From the NCBI RefSeq assembly GCF_025995235.1, contig NZ_BAPT01000042.1, positions 96,677 to 160,676 of the forward strand: DNA of 64,000 bases, written 5' to 3'. The notes beneath the pieces are model-generated. The model was not told where the DNA came from, searched no databases, and saw only the letters and a program-made list of their open reading frames with translations. Positions 1 to 9,618 of the stretch are shown in pieces (position 1 is the stretch's first letter; each line of letters starts with the position of its first letter). A program made the position numbers and the translations under genes. This DNA comes from Ameyamaea chiangmaiensis (GTDB lineage Bacteria; Pseudomonadota; Alphaproteobacteria; Acetobacterales; Acetobacteraceae).

Positions 1-1074
1 CAGAGTGTGGCTGAGAAGCGCAACACGATCCCCATTCTGGCCAATGTCCTGCTGACCGTGAAGAACGGGCACCTGACTCTGACCGCCACCGACATGGAAA
101 TCGCGGTGGTGGAGACTGTGGCGGCCACCGGCGTGCGCGACGGCTCGGCGACCGCGCCGGCTGCCGTGCTGTATGAGATCGTGCGGAAACTGCCGGACGG
201 CGCGGACGTCGAGCTCGACCATCCGGGCGGCGATTCGCCGCTGGCGCTGCGGGCGGGCCGATACGCGACCAACCTGAACGTCCTGCCGGTCGATGATTTT
301 CCCTCGATGGTAGCGGGCGACCTGCCGTGCCGTTTCCGGATCCCGGCGGCGACGCTGCGAGGCCTGATCGATCGGACGCGTTTTGCGATCTCGACCGAAG
401 AGACGCGCTATTACCTCAACGGCATTTACCTGCATGCGACCGAGGGGGACACCGGTCCGACGCTGCGGGCCGTCGCGACGGACGGCCATCGTCTGGCACG
501 GGTCGAGACGGAATTGCCCGACGGCGCCGCGGGGATGCCTGGCGTCATCGTGCCGCGCAAGACGGTGGCCGAACTGCGCAAGCTGCTGGACGAAGGCGCG
601 CCGGACGTGGACGTGGCCCTGTCCGACACCCGCATCCAGTTCACGGCGGGTGGCGTCATGCTGACGTCCAAGCTGATCGACGGAACGTTTCCGGAATATG
701 AGCGTGTGATCCCGCGCAACAACGACCGTATCCTGCGGGTCGGCAAGCGCGATTTCGCCGACGCCGTGGCGCGTGTCGCCGCGATCAGCCAGGAGCGCAA
801 TCGCCCTGTCAAGATGGCGCTGGCGCACAACCTGCTGACGCTTTCGGCCTCCAGTCCGGATCAGGGCATCGCGAGCGAGGAACTCGATGAAAACCGTGTC
901 TCCTATGACGCGGCGCCGATCGAGATCGGGTTCCAGGCGCGTTATCTCAACGACATTACCGACCAGATCGACAAGGATGTCGAGTTCGCGTTCGCCGACA
1001 GCGCCGCGCCGACGGTCGTGCGCGATGTCGACAGCCCGAGCGCCCTGTATGTGCTGATGCCGATGCGTGTCTGA
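1..1074 (+). CDS. dnaN: DNA polymerase III beta sliding clamp, 5' end missing
   Basis: The product is the ring-shaped processivity clamp that tethers DNA polymerase III to DNA. The reading frame is open from base 1 (QSVAEKRNTIPILANVLL), and that phrase normally lies about 20 residues inside DnaN, so the true start is upstream of the window and the GTG at base 7 is an internal valine. The 357 visible residues cover the three clamp domains and end in the usual YVLMPMRV tail, whose last residues contact polymerase and loader proteins. It is followed by recF 47 bp downstream and then gyrB. This is the classical dnaA-dnaN-recF-gyrB neighbourhood, so dnaA may lie just outside. Identification is very secure. 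Confidence 0.97.
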   Translation, partial: QSVAEKRNTIPILANVLLTVKNGHLTLTATDMEIAVVETVAATGVRDGSATAPAAVLYEIVRKLPDGADVELDHPGGDSPLALRAGRYATNLNVLPVDDFPSMVAGDLPCRFRIPAATLRGLIDRTRFAISTEETRYYLNGIYLHATEGDTGPTLRAVATDGHRLARVETELPDGAAGMPGVIVPRKTVAELRKLLDEGAPDVDVALSDTRIQFTAGGVMLTSKLIDGTFPEYERVIPRNNDRILRVGKRDFADAVARVAAISQERNRPVKMALAHNLLTLSASSPDQGIASEELDENRVSYDAAPIEIGFQARYLNDITDQIDKDVEFAFADSAAPTVVRDVDSPSALYVLMPMRV

Positions 1075-1121
1075 CGACACGCGCGCACGTCCGCGCAGGC
1101 GGGCGTGACGAGGACGGCATC

Positions 1122-2231
1122 GTGCTGTCTCTCGATCGACTGGTCCTGACCGACTTCCGGAACTATCGCCGCCTTGTGTGGCATCCGGAGGCACCTGTGG
1201 CCGTGCTGCATGGCGAGAACGGTTCGGGGAAGACGAACCTTCTCGAAGCGGTGTCGCTTCTGGTTCCCGGCCGTGGTCTGCGTGGGGCCGCGCTGTCGGA
1301 CCTGGGGCGCAACGGTGCGGCGGAATGGGGCGTGAGCCTGGGCGTTACCGGGCCATACGGCGCCACGGACATCGCCACAGGCATGACGGCGGCGGCCACA
1401 ACGTCGTCGCGACAGTTTCGCCTCGATGGTCTTCCGCTGCGAAGCCGCGAGCGCGTAGGCGAGCATCTGGCCTGTGTCTGGCTGACACCGCAGATGGAGC
1501 GCCTGTTTCAAGATGGCGCCAGCGCCAGACGCCGGTTTTTCGATCGTCTGGTGCTGGCGCTGGAGCCGCATCACGCGCGTGAGCTTGCCGCCTATGACCG
1601 TTCGCTGGCACAGCGTAACCGCCTGCTTGCCGGAAGCGGCGGCGATGGCGGCTGGCTGGACGCGGTGGAGAACTCGATGGCCCGGCACGCCGTGGCCCTG
1701 ACGGCCGCGCGCCGCACGCTGACCACCGCGCTGAACGCGCATGACGGTGTCGGGCACGGATTTCCCGAGACGACTCTCTCGCTTCTCTGCCCGGTCTCGG
1801 CCCTGATGGACACGCTGCCCGCTTTGGCGGTGGAGGACAGACTGCGCGACGACTGGGGCCGGTCCCGGCACCGTGATGCCGCGCGGGGAGGCACCGCCAT
1901 CGGCCCACATCGTGCCGACGTGGTGTTTTCTGAGCGACTCAGCGGCCGGCCGGGGGCCCTGTCCAGCACCGGTCAGCAAAAAGCGATGCTGCTGGGCGTG
2001 ATTTTCGCCCATGCGCAGGTGATGGGCGCGGTGCGGGGGCAGATGCCTGTCCTGTTGCTGGACGAGCCGATGGTTCATCTTGACGAACAGCGACGCATGG
2101 CCCTGATGCATGCCGTGGCTCATGCGGGCGGCCCGGTGCTGCTGACCGGAACGGACACGCAGGCTTTCGCGGGGTTGCGCGACCGGGCAGCGTTCCATGC
2201 GGTCCACGAAGGCGCCGTTGTGCGATCGTAG
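1122..2231 (+). CDS. recF: DNA replication and repair protein RecF
   Basis: RecF is an SMC-like ATPase that binds gapped DNA and, with RecO and RecR, helps load RecA. The 369-residue protein has a Walker A motif near residue 30 (GENGSGKTNLLEA), an ABC-type signature near residue 280 (LSSTGQQKAMLLG) and a Walker B motif near 307 (LLLDEPMVHLDE). The start is a GTG codon giving MLSLDRLVLTDFRNY, the usual RecF opening in which the conserved FRNY follows within 15 residues. It lies 47 bp after dnaN on the same strand and is probably co-transcribed with it. Confidence 0.95.
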   Translation: MLSLDRLVLTDFRNYRRLVWHPEAPVAVLHGENGSGKTNLLEAVSLLVPGRGLRGAALSDLGRNGAAEWGVSLGVTGPYGATDIATGMTAAATTSSRQFRLDGLPLRSRERVGEHLACVWLTPQMERLFQDGASARRRFFDRLVLALEPHHARELAAYDRSLAQRNRLLAGSGGDGGWLDAVENSMARHAVALTAARRTLTTALNAHDGVGHGFPETTLSLLCPVSALMDTLPALAVEDRLRDDWGRSRHRDAARGGTAIGPHRADVVFSERLSGRPGALSSTGQQKAMLLGVIFAHAQVMGAVRGQMPVLLLDEPMVHLDEQRRMALMHAVAHAGGPVLLTGTDTQAFAGLRDRAAFHAVHEGAVVRS

Positions 2232-2351
2232 GGCGGCTGTTTTCGCGCGCTCGCCCCCCGGTGCTTCTGGTCTGCGTCGGTCGATCCGGTTATAGTCACC
2301 GCTTACGTTGCGGCCCCGCGCTGCGACTCAGCTCTGGAGTACCCTGCCGGC

Positions 2352-4811
2352 ATGTCCGATCCGAACAACGCGGCCAATCCTGACTCTGTCCCTTCGGTGC
2401 CGCAGGACGATGTCGATTACGGAGCGTCCTCGATCAGCGTGTTGAAAGGTCTGGATGCGGTTCGCAAGCGTCCGGGCATGTATATCGGCGACACCGATGA
2501 TGGCTCTGGCCTGCATCACATGGCGTTCGAGATCATCGACAACGCCGTCGACGAAGCGCAGGCGGGCTTTGCCACGATGTGTTCGTTGACCCTGAACGGC
2601 GACGGATCGGTCACGGTGCGTGACGACGGGCGTGGCATCCCGACCGACCTGCACGAGGAAGAAGGCGTCAGCGCGGCCGAGGTCGTACTGACCAAGCTGC
2701 ATGCCGGCGGCAAGTTCAACCAGAATTCCTACAAGGTGTCGGGCGGTCTGCACGGTGTCGGCGCGGCTGTGGTCAACGCGCTGTCGGAATGGATGGAGGT
2801 CCGCATCTGGCGTAACGGGCTGGAGCACATGATCCGCTTCCAGCACGGCGAGCGTGACGCGCCGCTGTCGGTGGTGGGGCCGAGCGAACAGCCGCGCGGC
2901 ACGCAGGTGACGTTCAAGCCGAGTGCCAAGACCTTCACCAAAGTGGAGTTCGAGTTCTCCATTCTGGAACGGCGCCTGCGCGAACTGGCGTTCCTGAACT
3001 CCGGGCTGAGGATCGTCCTGCGCGACGAGCGTCATGCCGAGCCGCGCGAGGAAGTTTTTTTCTACGAAGGTGGCCTGATCGCGTTCGTCGACTGGCTCGA
3101 TCGTGGCAAGGCACCCATCGTCACCCCGTCGCTCAACGGAAGTGCCGAGAACGCCGAGAGCGGGATCAAGGTCGAGTTTGCCCTGACGTGGAACGATTCG
3201 TTCCATGAGACGATGCTATGTTTCACCAACAACATCCCGCAGCGTGACGGCGGCGCGCATCTGGCCGGCTTCCGTCAGGCGCTGACGCGTGTCGTCGGCA
3301 AATATGCCGAGGGCATGGGCAAGAAAGAGACCCGCGATCTGGTCGGCGAGGACATGCGCGAGGGCCTGACCGCCGTGCTGTCGGTGAAGGTGCCGGACCC
3401 AAAATTCTCGTCCCAGACGAAGGACAAGCTGGTCTCGTCCGAAGTCCAGCCGGTGGTGCACGCGGCGGTGTCGGACCTGCTGTCGCACTGGTTCGAGACC
3501 CATCCGAAGGAAGCGCGTCAGATCATCGGCAAGGTGATGGACGCCGCGGCAGCGCGCGAGGCCGCCCGTCGCGCACGCGAACTGACGCGCCGCAAGGGTG
3601 TGCTCGACGTCTCGTCGCTTCCGGGCAAGCTTGCGGACTGTCAGGAGCGTGATGCCGCCAAGGCGGAACTGTTCATCGTCGAGGGTGACTCGGCTGGCGG
3701 TACCGCCAAACAGGGCCGCGACCGGAAATTCCAGGCAATCCTGCCGCTGCGTGGCAAGATCCTGAACGTCGAGCGCGCGCGATTCGACCGGATGCTGGGT
3801 TCGGAGATGATCGGCACGCTGATCACGGCGCTCGGCACGGGCATCGGGCGCGGAGAAGTCGACCAAGGCGGCTTTTCGATCGACAAGCTGCGTTACCATC
3901 GCATCGTCATCATGACGGACGCCGACGTGGACGGCTCGCACATCCGGACTCTGTTGCTGACGTTTTTTTTCCGGCAGATGCCCGAATTGATCGAGAACGG
4001 CTACCTGTATATCGCGCAGCCGCCGCTGTACCGCGCCAAGCGCGGCAATGAGGAACGGTATCTCAAAGACGATGCCGCGCTCGAGAACTATCTGCTCGAC
4101 AAGGCACTGGCCAATGCGACGCTGACCTACGGCGACGGCCGTGTGGCGTCGGGTGAGGAACTGGCGGGTGCCGTGAGTCGCATCCGGGGTGCGGTGCAGG
4201 CGATCAACGGCCTGAATTCGCGCGCGCCGACCTGGCTGGTCGAACAGGCCGCGATTTCCGGGGCCCTGACCACCGATGTCGCGCTGGCACAGACGCGCGT
4301 GCCAGCCCTTCAGGCGCGCCTGGACGAGGCCTCGCTGCCCAACGAGCGCGGCTGGAAAGTGGTGGCCAGTGCCGACGGGCTGGAACTGGCGCGCAATGTG
4401 CGTGGCGTGGGCGAGGTCTATCGCGTCGATCCCGCGACGCTGCGCAGTTCGGAGGCCCGTCGTCTGACGGAGTTCGCCGACTGGCTGGAACGCGATTTCG
4501 GCATGCCCGCCACGCTGGCCTTCGATGCACAGACTTCGACGGTGCGGGGGCCGGCCTCGCTGTACGAGCGCATTCTCGCGCAGGGGCGTCGGGGACTTGC
4601 GATCAACCGGTTCAAGGGGCTGGGCGAGATGAACGACGAGCAGTTGTGGAACACGACGCTCGATCCGGCCACCCGCACTCTTCTGCAAGTGCGTGTCGGC
4701 GATATCGAGGACGCGGCGCAGGTCTTCTCGACCCTGATGGGCGACGTGGTCGAACCGCGACGCGACTTCATCGTGGGCAACGCGCTCAAAGTCGCCAACC
4801 TCGACGTCTGA
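2352..4811 (+). CDS. gyrB: DNA gyrase subunit B
   Basis: GyrB is the ATPase subunit of the type II topoisomerase that introduces negative supercoils. The 819-residue length is normal. Visible features are the GHKL ATP-binding segment (RKRPGMYIGDT near residue 39, and GGLHGVGAAVVNALS near 130), the TOPRIM domain with EGDSAGGTAKQGRDRKFQ near 445 and DADVDGSH near 525, and a C-terminal tail containing RFKGLGEMN. An ATG start is preceded by a GGAG ribosome-binding site. A gap of about 120 bp separates it from recF and could hold its own promoter. This is typical housekeeping placement after recF. Confidence 0.97.
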   Translation: MSDPNNAANPDSVPSVPQDDVDYGASSISVLKGLDAVRKRPGMYIGDTDDGSGLHHMAFEIIDNAVDEAQAGFATMCSLTLNGDGSVTVRDDGRGIPTDLHEEEGVSAAEVVLTKLHAGGKFNQNSYKVSGGLHGVGAAVVNALSEWMEVRIWRNGLEHMIRFQHGERDAPLSVVGPSEQPRGTQVTFKPSAKTFTKVEFEFSILERRLRELAFLNSGLRIVLRDERHAEPREEVFFYEGGLIAFVDWLDRGKAPIVTPSLNGSAENAESGIKVEFALTWNDSFHETMLCFTNNIPQRDGGAHLAGFRQALTRVVGKYAEGMGKKETRDLVGEDMREGLTAVLSVKVPDPKFSSQTKDKLVSSEVQPVVHAAVSDLLSHWFETHPKEARQIIGKVMDAAAAREAARRARELTRRKGVLDVSSLPGKLADCQERDAAKAELFIVEGDSAGGTAKQGRDRKFQAILPLRGKILNVERARFDRMLGSEMIGTLITALGTGIGRGEVDQGGFSIDKLRYHRIVIMTDADVDGSHIRTLLLTFFFRQMPELIENGYLYIAQPPLYRAKRGNEERYLKDDAALENYLLDKALANATLTYGDGRVASGEELAGAVSRIRGAVQAINGLNSRAPTWLVEQAAISGALTTDVALAQTRVPALQARLDEASLPNERGWKVVASADGLELARNVRGVGEVYRVDPATLRSSEARRLTEFADWLERDFGMPATLAFDAQTSTVRGPASLYERILAQGRRGLAINRFKGLGEMNDEQLWNTTLDPATRTLLQVRVGDIEDAAQVFSTLMGDVVEPRRDFIVGNALKVANLDV

Positions 4812-4820
4812 AGCCACAGG

Positions 4821-5618
4821 ATGCGCCGTTTAGCGGGAGTGGCTCTGGGCGTTCTGTTCACCGTAGCCGGGATGGCGTCGCCCGTACGTGCGGCGACCTA
4901 TCCCGATGGGGCGGTCACGCTGCGCTACGCCGTGTATCTCCACGGGTTTCACGTTGTGGACGTGCATACGGGCTACACCGTCAACGCGGCGGCCTATGAC
5001 GTCCGCACGACCCTTCAGACGGATGGCATCTGGGCGGTATTCCTGAAGATGAACATTACCAGCACCGGAACGGGTCGGTTCGCGGGCGATGCCGTCGCGC
5101 CGACCCTGTTTCAAAGTGATGGTTTTTCGCGCGGCCACGACCGGCATCTGACCATTCGGTATGCGGATGGAACCCCCAGTGTGGCGGTCCTCGATCCGCC
5201 GGAGACTGACCGCGTCCCCGTGGAGGCCGACCAGCGCGCCGGAAGCATCGATACGCTGTCGGCGATGATGCTGATGCTGGGCACGCTCGACCGGACCGGT
5301 CAGTGCGATGGGTCGGCGAAAGTGTTCGACGGCCTGCGCCTGATAACCATGAGCAGCCACAGCGCGGGGAAGCAGGCGCTGCCCCCGGACAGGCGTCTGT
5401 CCTTTACCGGCGACGCGGTGCGCTGTGATTTCGTGGGGCAGCAGGTCGCGGGCTTCGTGCGCAACAGCCGCCACGAGGCACAGATGCGCAAGCCTCAGCC
5501 GGGGTCCGTCTGGTTCCAGAACCTGCAGGGGTACGGCATGGTGGCCGTGCGGATCGAGCTCAACCACCCCAAGATCGGCAAACTGACCGTGCTGCTTGCC
5601 GAGCCACCCGGGCACTGA
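4821..5618 (+). CDS. Exported DUF3108 family protein
   Basis: This 265-residue protein begins with a clear Sec signal peptide (hydrophobic core around residues 5-20, cleavage near PVRA-ATYPDG), so it is probably periplasmic. The body matches what I know of the DUF3108 family: a beta-rich periplasmic domain with alternating segments such as ATYPDGAVTLRYAVYLHGF and QNLQGYGMVAVRIELN. No catalytic motif is evident and the biochemical function is unknown. It starts 9 bp after gyrB and may be read through from it. It is convergent with the phosphatase gene, leaving 4 bp between the two stop codons. Confidence 0.75.
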   Translation: MRRLAGVALGVLFTVAGMASPVRAATYPDGAVTLRYAVYLHGFHVVDVHTGYTVNAAAYDVRTTLQTDGIWAVFLKMNITSTGTGRFAGDAVAPTLFQSDGFSRGHDRHLTIRYADGTPSVAVLDPPETDRVPVEADQRAGSIDTLSAMMLMLGTLDRTGQCDGSAKVFDGLRLITMSSHSAGKQALPPDRRLSFTGDAVRCDFVGQQVAGFVRNSRHEAQMRKPQPGSVWFQNLQGYGMVAVRIELNHPKIGKLTVLLAEPPGH

Positions 5619-5622
5619 GCCC

Positions 5623-6312
5623 TCAGGCAGGGATCAGCCGTTCCGCGACTCCGGGAATGTCACCGATTGTGGCGCAGGCAGCGGTCGCGCCCGTTTCCAT
5701 CTCTGGCCGTCCATAGCCCCAGCGGGCGAAGATGCTGGCGACCTGCGCACCGGACGCGGCCTGTATGTCGTTGGTGTGATCGCCGACCATCACGGCGCGG
5801 GCGGCTACGCTGCCCGCGGTCTCCACGGCGCCACGCAGCGACGCGGGGTCGGGCTTGCGGGTGGGATAGCTGTCGCCGCCGGCGATCGCGGCGAACAGGG
5901 GGCTGATGCTCATGCCCTCGAGGATGTGCCGCGCCGCTGCGACCGGCTTGTTCGTGCAGACCGCCAGACGCCAGCCATCGCGCCGCAGACGGTCGAGCGC
6001 GTCTTCAGTGCCGGGAAACAGCCGTGTCTCGTCCAGCGAGCGCGGCGTGTAATCCGCGATGTAACGGTGGGTCGCTTCCAGCCGGTCGATTCCGCTGGCC
6101 GCCGCGCCCGCGCGGTCGAGCAGGCGCGCGACCAGGGCGGCCGCGCCGTCGCCCACCATGGCGCGCACGTCGGCGTCGTCGATCGTGTCCAGACCGTAGG
6201 CCGCCAACAGGCGACGGGCGGCCGAAGCAAGATCGGGCAGACTGTCGAGCAGCGTGCCGTCGAGGTCGAACACCGCGACGCGCGGTGCGGATGTGCCGGT
6301 GGTGGCGGCCAT
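5623..6312 (-). CDS. gph: Phosphoglycolate phosphatase (HAD superfamily)
   Basis: This HAD hydrolase probably removes the phosphate from 2-phosphoglycolate, a by-product of 3'-phosphoglycolate DNA-end repair. It has the nucleophile motif FDLDGTLLDS, motif II in VCTNKP, motif III lysine in TRKPDP and motif IV in MVGDHTNDIQAA. The 229-residue length suits Gph. I start at ATG 6312 (MAATTGTSAPRV) because AAGGAACG lies just upstream. A longer in-frame ATG at 6354 would add 14 residues unlike the family. It is divergent from glmU. Substrate is assigned by family resemblance, since related HAD phosphatases look alike. Confidence 0.85.
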   Translation of the reverse strand: MAATTGTSAPRVAVFDLDGTLLDSLPDLASAARRLLAAYGLDTIDDADVRAMVGDGAAALVARLLDRAGAAASGIDRLEATHRYIADYTPRSLDETRLFPGTEDALDRLRRDGWRLAVCTNKPVAAARHILEGMSISPLFAAIAGGDSYPTRKPDPASLRGAVETAGSVAARAVMVGDHTNDIQAASGAQVASIFARWGYGRPEMETGATAACATIGDIPGVAERLIPA

Positions 6313-6421
6313 GATGCGTTCCTTGCCGTTCGTAGCGCAGCATATGGTAACCACAAGTGATCGCCGAACAACCCTGCGGCGTTTGACAGGTCGCGCATGT
6401 GACCGCTACCGGCATGGAATC

Positions 6422-7786
6422 ATGAGCGTACAGTCGTCCCCTTCGTCCATCGCCCGTCCGGCAACCGCAATCCTTCTGGCCGCGGGCCTTGGCACCCGCA
6501 TGCGCTCGCGTCTTCCCAAAGCGATGCACCCGCTGGGCGGACGCCCCATGCTGACCCACCTGATCGAAAGTGCGACAGCGGTGTTTGACCGGGTCGTCGT
6601 CGTGGTCGGCCCGGACATGGACGCGCTTGCCGCCATCGCGGCGCCCCATGCCGTGGTGGTGCAAGCCGAACGTCTGGGCACCGCGCATGCCGCCCGGCAA
6701 GCCGAAGCCCTGTTCGGCGAAGGCGATGTCGCGGTGCTCTATGCCGATAATCCGCTGATTACGGCACAGACGTTGCAGCGTCTGCGAGAGCGGCGAATGG
6801 ACGGGGAGACGGGGCTTGCGCTGCTGGCCATGCGACCGTCCGACCCCGCGCGTTACGGGCGTGTGATCGAGCAGGACGGGCTGGTGCAGGCAATCGTCGA
6901 GTACAAGGATGCGACGGACGCACAGCGGGCCATCGGGCTGTGCAACGCCGGCGTCCTGTGCGCCGATGCGGGCGATTTCCGACGCTGGCTCGCGAGGGTG
7001 GACAATGACAATGCTGCCGGGGAATTCTATCTGACCGACGTGGTGGCGATCGCATGCGCCGAGGGGGCCGCGGTGCGCGCGGTCGAGGCACCGGAGGCCG
7101 AATTGCGCGGCATCAACTCGCGCGCCGAGCTTGCGCAGGCCGAAACGACGTTGCAGGCGCGTCTGCGGGCAAACGCGATGGAGGCGGGTGTAACGCTCGT
7201 CGCGCCGGACACAGTGTTTTTCAGCACCGACACGGTCATCGCGCCGGATGTGGTGGTGCATCCGCATGTCGTCTTCGGACCGGGCGTGCGGGTCGACTCC
7301 TTCGCCGAGATCAAGGCCTTCAGCCATCTGGAAGGCTGCGTAGTCGGCGAGGGCGCGCTGGTCGGCCCCTATGCCCGGCTGCGGCCCGGCGCCGTCATCG
7401 GGCGTGACGCGCATGTCGGCAATTTTGTCGAGATCAAGAACGCGACACTGGGCCACGGTGCCAAGGCCAATCACTTGACCTATGTCGGGGACGCGGAGGT
7501 CGGCGCGCGAACCAACATCGGCGCGGGCACCATCACCTGCAATTATGACGGAGTGTTCAAGCACCGCACCGTTATTGGCGAGGACGTGTTCGTCGGGTCG
7601 AACGCCATTCTGGTGGCGCCGGTCGCGGTCGGGGACGCGGCGCTGGTGACGGCAGGCAGCGTGGTCACGGCGGACGTGCCGCCCGGGGCGATGGCATTCG
7701 GCCGGGCGCGTCAGACAAATATCGAGGGGCGTGCGACGCTTTTCCGCGATGCGCTCCGGGACAGGAAAAAGAGGGAACAGGGCTGA
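6422..7786 (+). CDS. glmU: Bifunctional N-acetylglucosamine-1-P uridyltransferase / glucosamine-1-P acetyltransferase
   Basis: GlmU makes UDP-GlcNAc, the precursor of peptidoglycan and lipid A, by acetylating glucosamine-1-phosphate and then coupling it to UTP. The N-terminal pyrophosphorylase domain carries LAAGLGTRMRSRLPKAMHPL at about residue 16. The C-terminal half has hexapeptide repeats folding as a left-handed beta-helix (for example EIKNATLGHGAKANHLTYVGD, with YNCDG-like TCNYDG nearby). The start is ATG 6422 (MSVQSSPSS), which gives 454 residues, normal for the family. The open frame further upstream has no GlmU character. The stop codon overlaps the glmS start by one base. Confidence 0.96.
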   Translation: MSVQSSPSSIARPATAILLAAGLGTRMRSRLPKAMHPLGGRPMLTHLIESATAVFDRVVVVVGPDMDALAAIAAPHAVVVQAERLGTAHAARQAEALFGEGDVAVLYADNPLITAQTLQRLRERRMDGETGLALLAMRPSDPARYGRVIEQDGLVQAIVEYKDATDAQRAIGLCNAGVLCADAGDFRRWLARVDNDNAAGEFYLTDVVAIACAEGAAVRAVEAPEAELRGINSRAELAQAETTLQARLRANAMEAGVTLVAPDTVFFSTDTVIAPDVVVHPHVVFGPGVRVDSFAEIKAFSHLEGCVVGEGALVGPYARLRPGAVIGRDAHVGNFVEIKNATLGHGAKANHLTYVGDAEVGARTNIGAGTITCNYDGVFKHRTVIGEDVFVGSNAILVAPVAVGDAALVTAGSVVTADVPPGAMAFGRARQTNIEGRATLFRDALRDRKKREQG

Positions 7787-9612
7787 TGTGCGGCATCTGC
7801 GGTGTTGTGGGCAGCCATCCGGCCGCGCCCGTGATTTTCGAGGCTCTGCGGCGCCTGGAGTATCGCGGATACGATTCCGCTGGTATTGCGACACTTGACG
7901 ATCAGGGCGTCATTGAACGTCGTCGCGCGCCCGGCAAGCTGGACAATCTCGGCGCAGTGCTCGACGCCCGGCCGCTGAGCGGCACGACGGGCATCGGCCA
8001 TACCCGCTGGGCGACGCATGGCGCGCCGAACGAGACGAACGCCCATCCGCACAGCACGGATCGCGTCTCCGTCGTCCATAACGGCATTATCGAGAACTTC
8101 GAGGCTCTGCGCGCCGAACTGGAAGACGCGGGCCATGTGTTCGTGACCGATACGGACAGCGAGACGATCGCGCGCCTGGCCGATCATTACATGGCGCGCG
8201 GGATGTCGCCGCAGGACGCTGCCTTTGCCACGCTGCAACGTCTGGAAGGCGCCTATGCTGTCGCGATGATCTTCGCCGGGCATGAGGGGCTGATGATCGG
8301 CGCGCGGCACGGTGCCCCGCTGGCAGTCGGCTTTGGCGAGTCCGAGATGTTTCTGGGTTCGGACTCTTTGGCCCTCGCGCCGCTGACACGCCGGATCGCG
8401 TATCTGGATGATGGGGACTGGGTCGTCGTCACGCCCGAGGGTGCCACGTTCTTCGACCAGAGCGGCGAGCGGGTTGAGCGCGAAATTCGTCTGACGGCGC
8501 TGATCGCGGGTTCGGTCGGAAAAGACGGCTACCGGCACTACATGGAAAAGGAACTGCACGAGCATCCGGTCGTCATCGGCCAGACGTTGCAGCGCATGAT
8601 CGACCCCGCCACGCGGCGCGTGGTGCTGCCGGACCTGCCGTTCGATCTGGCCACCGTGCCACGCGCGGTGGTGACGGCCTGTGGCTCGGCCTTTTACGCG
8701 GGCATGATCGGGCGCTACTGGCTGGAGGAACTGGCGCGTCTGCCGGTCGACATCGATGTCGCCAGCGAGATGCGCTATCGCAACCCGCCGCTTACCCCCG
8801 GCGGCATGGCGCTGCTGATTTCTCAATCGGGCGAGACGGCCGACACGCTGGCGGCGATGCGCGCATTGCGGGCGGACAAGCAGCACATCGTCTCGGTCCT
8901 GAACATGGAACAGAGCACCATGGGGCGCGAAAGCGACGTGGTGCTCGGCATGGTCGCGGGGCCGGAAATTTCGGTGGCGAGCACGAAGGCTTTCACGGCG
9001 CAGCTGTCGGTGCTGGCGTCGCTGACCGTGGCGATCGGACGTGCGCGCGGCACGCTGTCCGAAGCGCGTGAAGACGCGCTGATGAGCGCGCTGTTCGATC
9101 TGCCGAGCCGCGCGGCCGAAGTGTTCACCAATGGCGACGCGATCCGGTCGATGGCCGCCATCGTCGCGAAAGCACGCGATGTCCTGTATCTCGGCCGTGG
9201 CATCTGCTTTCCGGTGGCGCTGGAGGGGGCGCTCAAGCTCAAGGAAATTTCCTACATCCATGCCGAGGCCTATGCCGCCGGTGAGATGAAGCACGGGCCG
9301 ATTTCGCTGATCGACAGCAGTGTGCCGATCGTCGCGATCGCGCCGTCGACCATCCTGTTCGACAAGGTTCTCTCGAACCTGCAGGAAGCACGGGCGCGCG
9401 GCGGAAAACTGCTGGTCTTCACCGATGCCGCCGGCGCCAGACGCCTGAAGGGCGTGGCCGAAGAAATCGTGGTGCTGCCGGACGTCGATGCGTTCGTGGC
9501 CCCGATCCTGTATACGATCCCGGTGCAGTTCCTGGCCTATGAAGTCGCGCTTCTGAAGGGTACCGACGTCGATCAGCCCCGCAATCTGGCCAAATCCGTC
9601 ACTGTTGAGTGA
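7786..9612 (+). CDS. glmS: Glutamine-fructose-6-phosphate aminotransferase (isomerizing)
   Basis: GlmS converts fructose-6-phosphate and glutamine to glucosamine-6-phosphate, the first committed step toward UDP-GlcNAc. The 608-residue protein starts MCGICGVVG, so after Met removal Cys1 is the N-terminal glutaminase nucleophile. GHTRWATHG follows near residue 70. Two SIS sugar-isomerase domains occupy the C-terminal half (SQSGETADTL near 345, and EGALKLKEISYIHAEAYAAGEMKHGP near 475), ending in the conserved DVDQPRNLAKSVTVE. It is translationally coupled to glmU. Its 3' end overlaps that of the convergent LysR gene by 14 bp. Confidence 0.97.
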   Translation: MCGICGVVGSHPAAPVIFEALRRLEYRGYDSAGIATLDDQGVIERRRAPGKLDNLGAVLDARPLSGTTGIGHTRWATHGAPNETNAHPHSTDRVSVVHNGIIENFEALRAELEDAGHVFVTDTDSETIARLADHYMARGMSPQDAAFATLQRLEGAYAVAMIFAGHEGLMIGARHGAPLAVGFGESEMFLGSDSLALAPLTRRIAYLDDGDWVVVTPEGATFFDQSGERVEREIRLTALIAGSVGKDGYRHYMEKELHEHPVVIGQTLQRMIDPATRRVVLPDLPFDLATVPRAVVTACGSAFYAGMIGRYWLEELARLPVDIDVASEMRYRNPPLTPGGMALLISQSGETADTLAAMRALRADKQHIVSVLNMEQSTMGRESDVVLGMVAGPEISVASTKAFTAQLSVLASLTVAIGRARGTLSEAREDALMSALFDLPSRAAEVFTNGDAIRSMAAIVAKARDVLYLGRGICFPVALEGALKLKEISYIHAEAYAAGEMKHGPISLIDSSVPIVAIAPSTILFDKVLSNLQEARARGGKLLVFTDAAGARRLKGVAEEIVVLPDVDAFVAPILYTIPVQFLAYEVALLKGTDVDQPRNLAKSVTVE

Positions 9613-9618
9613 CGGATT
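9593..9618. terminator. Bidirectional hairpin inside overlapping glmS / LysR 3' ends
   Basis: A perfect 11-bp inverted repeat (AATCCGTCACT / AGTGACGGATT) encloses a 4-nt GTTG loop. It spans the stop codons of both convergent genes, so each transcript would fold it at its end. No T-tract follows on either strand, so it may act as an mRNA 3' end or stability structure rather than a strong intrinsic terminator. Confidence 0.65.

Noticed and set aside
7..9. GTG as the start of dnaN
   Set aside because: The frame is open back to base 1 with conserved DnaN residues (QS-VAEKRNTIPIL), so this is an internal codon of a gene cut by the window edge.
942..2207. Long antisense frames opposite dnaN/recF and many other genes
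   Set aside because: They are frame shadows produced by high GC third positions; they lack ribosome-binding sites and family resemblance.
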